A DNA stretch of 64,000 nucleotides from Pseudomonas huaxiensis. Its GTDB lineage: Bacteria; Pseudomonadota; Gammaproteobacteria; Pseudomonadales; Pseudomonadaceae. Positions 35,501-47,500 of the stretch are shown one piece after another. The notes under the pieces are model-generated. The model had not been told where the DNA came from. It did not search any database and saw only the letters and a list, made by a program, of their open reading frames with translations. Position numbers and translations under genes: made by a program. Positions within the stretch are counted from its first letter, which is position 1. The number at the start of each line of letters is the position of its first letter. The stretch lies in assembly GCF_003231275.1 (NCBI RefSeq), contig NZ_QKVL01000006.1:62001-126000 (forward strand), in the 5' to 3' direction.

Positions 35501-38500
35501 CACCCCGGTCACCGGTTCCCTGGCTCTCACTGGCGTGATCGATGGCGCCAGCAGCCTGACCAAGACGGGCGCGGGCGTCTTGCTGTTGTCCGGCAACAAC
35601 AGCTACGGCGGTGGCACGGAACTGAACAGCGGCATCCTGAGTCTGGGCAGCAACACTGCGCTGGGTACCGGCACACTGAGCACGGCCAACGGCACCACCC
35701 TGAACGCCCTCGCGGCCCTGACCGTCGGCAACGCCATCAGCCTGACCGGCAATCTCAACCTGCCGGGCACCAACGATCTGACCCTGACTGGCAGCATCAG
35801 TGGCGCCGGCGGCCTGACCAAGACCGGCACCGCCAGCCTGACCCTGAGTGGCAATAGCACCTACCTGGGCAACACCAACCTCAACGCCGGCACGCTGGTG
35901 CTCGGCAGCAACACTGCGCTGGGCGTCGGCATCCTGAATACGGCGGCGGGCACCGGGCTGGATTCGAATGCAGCGGTGGCCATCGACAATCAGGTCAACC
36001 TCGGCGGCATCCTGTATGTCGGCGGAAGTGACAACCTGCGTCTGAATGGCGTGGTCGCCGGCGTCGGCCGGATCTCCAAGGACGGCGCGGCCACGCTCAC
36101 GCTCAATGGGGCGAACACCTACACGGGCGGTACCGTGCTCAATGCCGGTGTGCTCCAAGTGGGCAACGCCCAGGCGCTGGGGAGCAGCACGCTGATCGTC
36201 GGCGGCACCTCGACTCTCGACAGCACTACAGCGCTCAATATTGGCAACCGCCTCAGCCTTGGCGCTGACCTGACCATCGGCGGCAGCAACAACCTCGGCC
36301 TGACCGGCGTGATTACCGGCAATGGCGGCCTGATCAAGAACGGTGTGGCTGACCTGACCCTCAGCAACGTCAACACCTACGTCGGCAATACCGTGCTGAA
36401 CGTCGGCAGGCTGATGCTCGGTAACGCCAGCGCGCTGGGGCAGGGCGCTCTGGTCGCGGCGGCGGGCACCACCCTGGATGCCAGCACGGCGCTCGCGCTG
36501 GGCAATGCGGTCACCCTCAACGGCGCCGTCAATGTTGGCGGTACCTTCGACCTGAACCTTCAAGGCGTGGTCGGCGGTACTGGCGGCCTGATCAAGAACG
36601 GCAACGCCAACCTGACCCTGAGTGGCGCTAACGCCTTCCAGGGCGGCACCACCCTGAACAACGGCACCCTGACTGTCGGCAGCGGCCTGGCACTGGGCAC
36701 CGGCGACCTGACTGTCGCCGGCGTCGCCAACCTCGCCAGCGCGGGCGCGCAAGCCATTGCCAATGCGATTCACCTGAACGCCGGCCTGATCCTGCCGGGC
36801 AGCGCCAACCTGACCCTCAACGGTGTGATCGACGGCGCCGCCGGGCTGACCAAGTCCGGCACCGGCAGCGTGATCCTCAACGGCGCCAACACCTACACCG
36901 GCGGCACCGTCCTCAACAGCGGCAACCTGGTACTCGGCGCCACCACCGCCCTGGGCAGCGGCAGCCTCACCGCGAATGGCGGTTCGCTGGACGCCAACAA
37001 AGTCCTTAGCGTCGCCAACGGCATCACGGTCACCGGCAATCTGAATGTGTTGGGCAGCAATGACCTGACCCTCACCGGCGACATCGCCGGCACCGGCGGC
37101 CTGACCAAGTCCGGCGGCGCGACCCTGGTTCTGTCCGGCAACAACACTTACCAAGGCAACACCAACCTCAACGCCGGCATCCTGAAACTGGGCAGCAGCG
37201 GCGCGCTGGGTTCGGGCACCCTGAATACTGCGGCGGGCACCACGCTGGATGCCACCACCGCCCTGACGCTCACCAACCTGGTCAATCTGGGCGGCAACAC
37301 TGCAATCGGCGGCAGCGCCGACCTCGCGCTCAATGGCGTGGTCAGCGGCACAGGCGCGCTGATCAAGCAGGGCAGCGCGACCCTGAGTCTGAACGCCGCC
37401 AATACCTACACGGGCGGCACCAACCTGCAGGGCGGCACCCTGCAACTGGGTAACAGCCTGTCCCTGGGCACTGGCGCGTTGAACGTCAACGGCGCCGGCA
37501 CCCTCGACAGTACCACCGCGATCAACCTGGCCAACCAGGTCAACCTGAATGCCGCCCTGACCATCGGCGGCAGCGCCGACCAGACCCTCAGCGGCGTCAT
37601 CGGCGGCAATGGCAGCCTGATCAAGGCCGGCGCGGGCAATCTGACCCTGACCGGCGTCAACACCTACGCTGGCGGCACCACCCTGGCCGCAGGCACCCTG
37701 ACCCTCGGCAATGCCTTGGCGCTGGGTAGCGGCGCGCTGAAGCTGAACGTCAGCGGCGCGGCCAACCTTGACACCACCTCGGCATTCGCGCTGGGCAACG
37801 CTATTACCCTGGGCGCCAACCTGACCCTGGTCGGCCACAGCGACCTGACCCTCAACGGCGTCATCGACGGTGCCGCAGGCCTGGTCAAGACCGGCGCGGG
37901 CAACCTGACCCTGAACGGCGTCAACACCTACGTCGGCGGCACCACGCTGGCTGCCGGCACCCTGACCCTCGGCAACGCTGCGGCGCTGGGCAGCGGCACG
38001 CTTAACGTGAGCGGCGCGGCGACCCTGGACAACAGCGCGGCGTTCGCGCTGGGCAACGCCATTGCACTGGGCGCCGACCTGACCCTGGCGGGCAACAATG
38101 CCCTGACCCTGGGCGGTGTGATCAGCGGCACTGGCGGTCTGATCAAGACCGGCCTGGCTGACGTGACCCTGAGCGGTGCCAACACCTTCACCGGCGCGCT
38201 GAACATCCTGTCCGGCAGCGTGACCACCGTCGGCACCGGCGCGCTCGGCAACACCTCGCTGGTGAATGTTGGCGCTGGCGCCAACCTCAACCTGGGCGCC
38301 AGCGGCAGCGTCGGCACCCTCGGCGGCAGCGGTGCGATCAACCTCGGCACCGGCGCCAACCTGAGCGTCGGCACCGGCAATCTCAGCGGCGTCTTCAATG
38401 GTGCGCTGAACGGCAATGGCGGCCTGATCAAGGTCGGCAACGGCAGCCTGGAACTCGCCGGCATCAACGTCTACACCGGCAACACCCAGATCAACGGCGG

Positions 38501-41500
38501 CGTGCTGAACGTCACCGGTTCGGTCGCCAGTGGCGTGGTGCAGGTCAACAGCGGCGGCACCCTGACCGGCAGCGGCTCGCTGGCGGGCGCGGTTTCCGTG
38601 GCCGATGGCGGTCACCTGGCGGCCAACAGCGGCGCCAACCTGAGCCTCGGCTCACTGGTGCTGAGCGGCAATTCCAACCTCGACATCGGCCTCGGCTCGC
38701 CGTCCACCGGTGGCAGCCCGCTGATCACCGTAGGCGGCAACCTGACCCTCGACGGCAACCTGAACGTCAGCGACATCGGCGGCTTCGGCGCCGGTATCTA
38801 TCAGATCATCAACTACACCGGCACGCTCACCGACAACGGTCTCGTCCTCGGCACCCTGCCGAGCGGCGTGCAGGCGGGCGACCTGGAAGTGCAACTGGCG
38901 ATCGCCAACCAGGTCAACCTGCTGGTAGGCGGCGCCAACGGCAGCGTGCTGTTCTGGGACGGTACCGGTCTGCTCGGCGACGGCACCATTCAGGGCGGCA
39001 ACGGTGTGTGGGACGCCCTCACCACCAACTGGACCACCGTCAACGGCACCGGCAACCGCGACTGGAGCAGCAACTTCGCAGTGTTCCAGGGCGCGGCGGG
39101 CACGGTCGCGGTCAACGGCACCCAGACCGTTACCGGTCTGCAGTTCGTCACCGATGGCTATGTACTCAACAGCGGCATTGCGGGCCAGTTGAACCTGGTC
39201 AACAACGACAGCGGTACCGCCACCGTGCGTGTCGATCCGGGCCGCACCGCGACCCTGAACCTCGGCCTCAGCGGCAGCGGTCTGCTGAACAAAGCCGACA
39301 GCGGCACCCTGGTGCTCAACGGCAACAACAGCTACACCGGCGGCACCCGGCTCAGCGGCGGCACCCTTGTCGTGGGTAACAACTTCGCGCTGGGCAGCGG
39401 CCTGCTGACCACCGCCAACAACACCACGCTGGACAGCAACACCGCCGTCACCCTGGGCAACGGCATCAGCCTGCTCGGCGCGCTGAACATTGCCGGCAGC
39501 AACCCGCTGACCCTCGACGGTGTGATCAATGGCGCCGGCAGCCTGGTCAAGAATGGCAACGGCAGCCTGACCCTCAACGGCGTCAACGGTTATGTTGGCG
39601 GCACCACTTTGAATGCCGGCAGTCTGGTGCTGGGCAACAACCTGGCTCTGGGCAGCGGCACGCTGCACGTGGCCGGTGCCGGTACGCTGGACAACAGCGC
39701 CGCGCTGACCCTGGCCAACCTGATCGACCTGGGCGCGACCCTGACCCTGGCCGGCAGCAACGACCTGACCCTCAACGGCACCGCCAGCGGTGCGGGCGGG
39801 CTGGTGAAGAACGGCGCGGGCAACCTGACCCTCAATGGCGTCAACACCTATGTCGGTGGCACCACCCTGGCTGCCGGTGGCCTGATCCTCGGCAACGGCG
39901 GTGCGCTGGGCAGCGGCGTCCTCAATGTCACCGGCGCCTCGAGCTTGAGCAGCGGCAGCGCGCTGACGCTGGCCAATGGCGTCAATCTCGGTGCCGACCT
40001 CACCCTGCCGGGCAGCGCCAACCTGACCCTGAACGGCGTGGTCAGCGGCACTGCTGGTCTGAACAAGACCGGCAGCGGCACGCTGGTACTGAACAACGTC
40101 AACACGTTCCAGGGCAATACCACCCTGGCCGGCGGCACCCTGGTCGTCGGCACCCTGGTCGTCGGCAACAACGGCGCGCTGGGCTCCGGCCAAGTTAACG
40201 CGGCGGACGGCACGACCCTCGACAGCAACAGCGCCGTGACCCTGGCGAACAACCTCAATGTCCTCGGCGGCCTGAACATCGGCGGCAGCAACAACCTGAC
40301 CCTGACCGGCCTTATCAACGGTGCTGGCGGCCTGATCAAGAATGGCGCCGGTGTCCTGACCCTGACCGGCAACAACGGCAACCTCGGCGATACCGCGCTC
40401 AACGCCGGCACTCTGGTGTTGGGCAGCGATACCGCGCTGGGCCTGGGCGCCCTGAATGCGGCCGCGGGTACCGCCCTCGGCAACACCGGTTCCACGGTGC
40501 TGGGCAACGCAATCAATGTTACCGGTAACCTGAATCTGATCGGCCTCGCCGATCTGACCCTCAATGGTGTGGTCAACGGTGCCGGTGGCCTGACCAAGAA
40601 CGGCAGCGCCAACCTGACCCTCAACGGCATCAACGGCTACCTGGGCAATACCGGCCTCAACGGCGGTACCCTGACCCTGGGCAACAACCTCGCCCTCGGC
40701 CTTGGCGCGCTGAACATCGGCGGCGCGGCGACCCTGGCCAGCTCCACCGCAGTGATCCTCGCCAACGCCGTCAACCTCGGCGCCAACCTGACCCTCAACG
40801 GCGGCAATGACATCACCCTCAACGGTGTGGTGGGCGGCAGTGGCGGTCTGACGAAAACCGGCGCGGGCGTGCTCACCCTCACCGGTGCCAACAGCTATGG
40901 CGGTGCCACCAACCTGGCGGCCGGCACCCTGGTGCTGGGCAACAACACCGCGCTGGGCAACGGCACGCTCAATGTCACCGGCGCATCGACCCTGGACAGC
41001 AACGCCACTGTCACCGTCGGCAACGCCGTCAACCTGGGCGCCAACCTGACCGTGGCCGGCAGCAATGACCTGGGCCTGCGCGGCAACGTCACCGGCGCGG
41101 GCACGCTGATCAAGAACGGCGCGGGCATTCTGGCCCTGTCGGGCACTAACACCTATCAGGGCGGCACCCAGTTGAACGCCGGTACCCTGGCACTCGGTTC
41201 CGCCACGGCGCTGGGCAGCGGAAAACTCACCGCCGCCGGCGGTACGCTGCACAACACCACCGACCTCAGCCTGGCCAATGCCCTGACCCTCACCGGCAAC
41301 CTGACCCTGGCCGGCGCGCAGAAGCTGGTGCTCAACGGCGTGATCGACGGCGCCGGCAGCCTGAGCAAAAACGGTACGGCTGATCTGACCCTGAGCAACA
41401 CCAACACCTACACCGGCGGCACCACCCTCAACGGTGGCAAGCTGATCCTCGCCACCAACGGTGCTCTGGGTACCGGCGACCTGACCGCGAACAACAACGT

Positions 41501-44500
41501 CGCGCTGGATAACAGCATCGCCGTGGCGCTGGCCAACAACGTGCACCTGCTGGGCGCGCTGGGCATTGGCGGCAGCGCCGACCTGACCCTCAATGGCACG
41601 GTCGATGGTGCGGGACAACTGACCAAGAATGGCGCGGGCGTCCTGACCCTCAACGGCAATAACAGTTACGCCGGCGGTACCACCCTCAACGCAGGCGGCC
41701 TGATAGTCGGCCAGAATGGCGCGCTGGGCACTGGCGCCCTGCAGGTCAACGGCCCTTCGAGCCTCAACAGCAGCAACAGCGCCGTGGTACTGGGCAACAA
41801 CGTGGCGCTCAACGCCAACCTTGCCGTCAACGGCGCCAACGATCTGGGCCTGAGTGGCGTGATCAGCGGCGGCGGTCAACTGGTCAAGTCCGGCACCGGC
41901 ACCCTGGTGTTGACTGGCGCCAACGGCACCTGGACCGGCGGTACCGTTCTGAACGGCGGCACCCTGTCGATCAACAACAGCGGTGCGCTGGGCACCGGCG
42001 TGCTGACCGCCAACGGCACCGCAACTCTGCTCAACACCCAGGCGCTGATCCTTGCCAATGCCATCGTGGTCAACGGTGATCTGACCCTGAACACCGCTGG
42101 CGCGCTGACCTATGCCGGCCAACTGAGCGGTAGCGGCAATTTGATCAAGGCTGGCGCCGACGATCTGGTCTTGACCGGCAACAGCAGTTTCACCGGTACC
42201 TGGGACATCACCAGCGGTAACGTTACGTCCCTCGGCGCCAATGCGCTGGGTACTCCGGGCCTGGTCAACATCGGCGGGGGCAGCGCCCTCAATATCAACG
42301 GCAACACTAGCGTTGGTTCGCTGACCGGCTCCGGTTTCACCAACATTGGTCTCGGCAGCACCCTGTCGCTGGGAGGTACGGGTGCCGACAGCGTGTTCGC
42401 CGGTTCCTTCGGCGGCGATGGCGGGCTGAGGAAGGTTGGCGCCGGTGTGCTGGAACTGAGCGGGTTCAGCAACCTGTCCGGTGCAAGTCAGGTCACCAAT
42501 GGCACCCTGAACGTCACCGGTGCCCTGAGCGGTGGCAACCTCACCGTCAGCTCCGGCGCGACACTGACCGGTACCGGTTCGGTCGGCGGCCTCGTCCGTA
42601 TTGAGAACAACGGCCATTTGGTCGGCACCAGCGGCAGTCAACTGAGCCTCGGCTCGCTGACACTCGCGCCAAACGCCCAGGTCGATGTCGCCCTCGGCTC
42701 GCCGGTTACCGGCAGCAATACGTTGTTCAATGTGGCCGGTAACCTGACCCTCGACGGCACGCTGAACATCACCGATGCCGGCGGCTTCGGTAACGGTCTC
42801 TACCGTCTGTTCGAATACAGCGGCGGGCTGGTGAACAACACCCTTGTCATCGGCAACCGGCCGGACGGTGTGAGTCTTCTCGAACTGCAACTCCAGGTTA
42901 TCCCCGGGCAGGTCAACGTGGGTGTCGCCTCGACGAACCTGATCCTGCAGTTCTGGGACGGCGCCGGGACGGTGCCCAACGGCAGCATCGAAGGTGGCAG
43001 CGGCGTGTGGGACACCACCAACACCAACTGGGCCCTTATCGACGGCCTGACCAACGAGCCCTGGCTCAACCAGTTTGCGATCTTCCAGGGCAGCGCGGGC
43101 GTGGTCACTGTCGATGCGTCGGGCAATACCAATGGCATGATGACCGTCGACGGTATGCAATTCATGACCGACGGCTACGTGCTCACGGGCGATGCACTGA
43201 ACGCAGTCAACCGCAATGGCGGCACGTTCGCCGTGCGTGTCGACCCGAATGTCACCGCGATGCTGGAGCTGGATGTCAACGGCACCGGCACCCTGAACAA
43301 GCTGGACACCGGCACCCTGATACTCAATGGCAACAACGGCTACACCGGCGGCACCCGGCTCAGCGGCGGCACCCTCGTGGTCGGCAGCAACAGTGCCTTG
43401 GGCACCGGCGATCTGACGACTGCCACCGGCACTACGCTGGACAGCAACAAGGCAGTGGCCCTGGCCAACAACATCGCTGTTACCGGCAACCTGAACCTGG
43501 CGGGCAGCAACGCGCTGGCCCTCAACGGTGTGATCAGCGGCAGCGGCCGTCTGGCCAAGAATGGCAGTGGCGTCCTGACCCTCGGCGGCGTCAACACCTT
43601 CCTCGGCCCGCTGGCACTGAATGCTGGCACCTTGGTGCTTGCCAACGACGGTGCGCTGGGCCAAGGCGCCCTCAACGCCGCCAACGGCACGCAACTGGAT
43701 GTCAGTTCGGCAAGGACAGTGGCCAACACCGTCAACCTCGCCGGTAACCTGGCCGTGCTCGGCAGCAACGACCTGACCCTCAATGGTCTGGTCAACGGTG
43801 CCGGCAGCCTGGTCAAGCAAGGCAACAAAACCCTGAGCCTGAATGGCGTCAACGGCTTCACCGGCGGGCTCAACCTGCAAGCCGGCAAACTGCGCCTGGG
43901 CAACGCTGGCTCGCTGGGCAGCGGCACCCTGACGGTGAGCGGCCTGTCGTCGCTGGATACCAGCAGCGCCTTGTCCCTGGCCAACAACGTGCACCTGCTC
44001 TCGGCGCTGAGCCTGGACGGCATCAACGACCTGACGCTGAACGGTGTGATCGACGATACCGGCAGCCTCAGCGGCGGCCGCTTGATCAAGAACGGTGCGG
44101 CTCGTCTGTCCCTTAATGGCGCGAACACCTTCACCGGCGGCCTCGCCCTCAACGGCGGCAACCTGACCCTGGGCAATGCTGGTGCCCTGGGCACCGGCAC
44201 GCTGAGCGTCACCGGTATCTCGCAACTGGACACCACCAGCGTGCTGACCGTGGCTAACAACGTCGATGTTGGCGGCACCCTGACAGTGGCCGGCAGCAAC
44301 GACCTGACCCTGTCCGGCGTGGTCAGCGGCAACGGCACCCTGAACAAGGACGGCCTGAACAACCTGACCCTGACCGGCGCGAACACCTTCGGCGGGATTC
44401 TCAACATCCGCTCCGGGCGTCTGACAGCCAACAGCGGTTCGCTGGGTACTCCGTCGCAGATCAACCTGAGCAGCGGCGCTGACCTCAACCTCGCCGGCAA

Positions 44501-47500
44501 CCTCAGCCTGGGCGATCTGGATGGCGCGGGTACCGTCGATATCAATAACGGCACCACCCTGTCGGTCGGCAACGGCACCTTCGCCGGCAACCTGAGTGGC
44601 ACCGGTGCCTTCGACAAGAACGGCACCGGCACCCTGACCCTCACGGGCACCAGCACCCACAGCGGCGCCACCACCGTCAGCGGCGGTAGCCTGATGGTCG
44701 ACGGCAGCCTCGCCAGCAACACGGTCACGGTTGCCAACAACACCTCGCTGGGCGGCAACGGCGACCTCGCCGGCACCGTCACCGTGGCCAACGGCGGCAA
44801 CCTGGTGCTCAAAGGCGGCGACACCCTCAATGTCGGTTCGCTGGTGCTGAACGACACCTCCAACGTCAACGCCAGCCTCGGCGCGGCGCTGGCGGGTCAG
44901 CCTTCGCTGGTCGACATCGCCGGCGACCTGACTCTGGACGGCAAGCTCAACATCACCGATGCCGGCGGCTTCGGCTCCGGCGTCTATCGCCTCATGAGCT
45001 ATACCGGCGCCCTGACCGACAACGGCCTGGACCTGAACACCCTGCCGGGCACCGTGCAGGCCGGCAATGCGCTGCTGCAGACCGTGGTCAACAACCAGGT
45101 CAACCTGGTGGTTGGCGGCCCCGACACCGTGCTGTTCTGGGACGGCGGCCAGATCGTCGGCAACGGTGCGGTGGATGGTGGCTACGGCGTCTGGGATGTG
45201 ACCAACAGCAACTGGACCGATGCCAACGGCACCGTCAACCGCGCATGGAACGACACCTTCGCGGTATTCCAGGGCACCGCAGGCACGATCACCGTCAACG
45301 GCTCGCAGACCCTCGGCGGCTTGCAATTCGTCAGCGATGGCTATGCGCTCAACGGCGGTATCGGCGGCGAACTGCTGACCAGCGGCACCACCAACATCCG
45401 GGTCGACAGCGGCAGTACCGCGACCCTGGGCGTGGCGATCAATGGCAGCGGCACCCTGACCAAACTCGACAACGGCACCCTGGTACTCAACGGCGCCAAC
45501 GGCTACACCGGCGGCACCGCGCTGAACGGCGGCACCCTGGTGGTGGGCAACAACGCTGCGCTGAGCAGCGGTGACCTGACCGCCGCAGCCGGCACCACCC
45601 TGGACAGCAACACCGCGGTGAGCCTGGCCAACAACGCCATCCTCAACGGTGCGTTGGCCATCGGCGGCAGCAACGCCCTGACCCTCAATGGTGTGGTCAG
45701 TGGCGCCGGCAGCCTGGTCAAGAATGGCAACGCCAACCTGACCCTCAACGGTGTCAACACTTACGGCGGCGGCACCACCCTCAACGCCGGCACCCTGACC
45801 CTGGGCAACAACGGCGCGCTGAGCACCGGCAACCTCAGCGTCACCGGCGCCTCGACCCTCGACAGCAGCGGCGCGCTGCAACTGGGCAACGCCATCAACC
45901 TCGGTGCCCAACTGACCCTGGCCGGTGTGCAGAACACCACCTTGAGCGGCGCCATCACTGGCACCGGCAGCCTGGTCAAGAACGGCAACGGTTCGCTGGT
46001 GCTGAGCGGCGCCAACACCTACAGCGGCGGTACCACGATCAACGCTGGCAGTGTCAGCGGCGATACCACCAGCCTGCAGGGCGCGATCGTCAACAACGCG
46101 GCACTGACTTTCGAGCAGAACGCCAACGGCAGCTACACCGGCAACCTCACCGGCACCGGCAGCCTGACCAAAAACGGTACCGGCCAACTGTTGCTCACCG
46201 GCAACAGCGGCTTCACCGGCAACACCACGGTCAACGCCGGCAGCCTGGTCAACAACGGCACCCTGGCCAGCAGCAACGTGCAGGTCGCCAGCGGCGCCAG
46301 CCTTGGCGGTAGCGGCACCTACAGTGGCACTGTCAGCCTGGCCGACGGCGCCACCCTGAATGCTGGCAGCGCGACCGCGCCGCTGTCGGTTGGCAACCTC
46401 AACCTGTCGTCGGGCACCAACCTCGACTTCGCTCTGGGCGCGCCGAATGGTTCCACCACCATCGTCCAGGTGGCCGGCAACCTGGTGCTCGACGGTACGC
46501 TGAACATCAGCAACGCCGGCGGCTTCGGTCAGGGCGTCTACCAACTGTTCACCTACGGCGGCAGCCTGACCGACAACGGCCTGGTCTACGGCACCCTGCC
46601 AGGCACCACCGTGCCGGGCGACCTGACCCTGCAGACCGCCATCGCCAACCAGCTCAACCTGGTGATCGGCGGGACCAGCCTGCAATTCTGGAACGGCGGC
46701 AAGACCAACCCGGACGGCTCCATCAGCGGCGGCGACGGTACCTGGGATTCGAGCACCAACTGGACCAACGCCAGCGGCAGCAGCAACGCCGGCTGGACCA
46801 GTCAGTTCGCGGTCTTCGGCGGCGCCAGCGGCAAGGTCACCGTGGCCGGTCAGCAATCGTTCACCGGCATGCAGTTCCTTACCGATGGCTATAACGTCGT
46901 CGCTGGCACAGGCGGTGCACTGGCACCGGTCAATGCCGCCGACGGTAGTCTGGCTGCGGTACGGGTCAACAGCGGCACCACGACCATTTCGGCGCCGCTG
47001 GTCGGCACCGGCGGTATCGAGAAACTCGACTCCGGCACGCTGTACCTGACCGGTGCCAATACCTACAGCGGTGGCACCACCGTCAGCGGCGGCACCCTGA
47101 TGGGTAACACCACCAGCCTGCAGGGCAACATCCTCAACAACGCCAGCCTGGTGTTCCAGCAGGATGCGTCCGGGCAGTTCAACGGGACCCTCAGCGGCAC
47201 CGGCACCACCATCAAGCAAGGCACTGGCGATCTGTTGCTGGTCGGCAACCAACCGACCAACGGCGCGTTCGACGTCAACCAGGGCACGCTGATCGTCGGC
47301 AACGCGGCCAACCCGGGGACCGTACTCGGTGCCCAGGTTACCGTCGCCAACGGCGCCACCCTGACCGGTACCGGCAGCGTCGGTTCGCTGGTCAACCACG
47401 GCACCGTGGCGACTGGCGCCGGTGGCAACAACCTGAGCGTGGCGGGCAACTTCACCAACGCCAGCGACGGCACCTTGGCTATCACTGTCACGCCGACCGT

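Noticed and set aside
33700..46100. Regular DNA repeats that could be mistaken for a CRISPR array
   Set aside because: Repeats are about 255-260 bases, imperfect, coding and in frame with PATR protein units; there are no short identical repeats with unique spacers and no cas genes.
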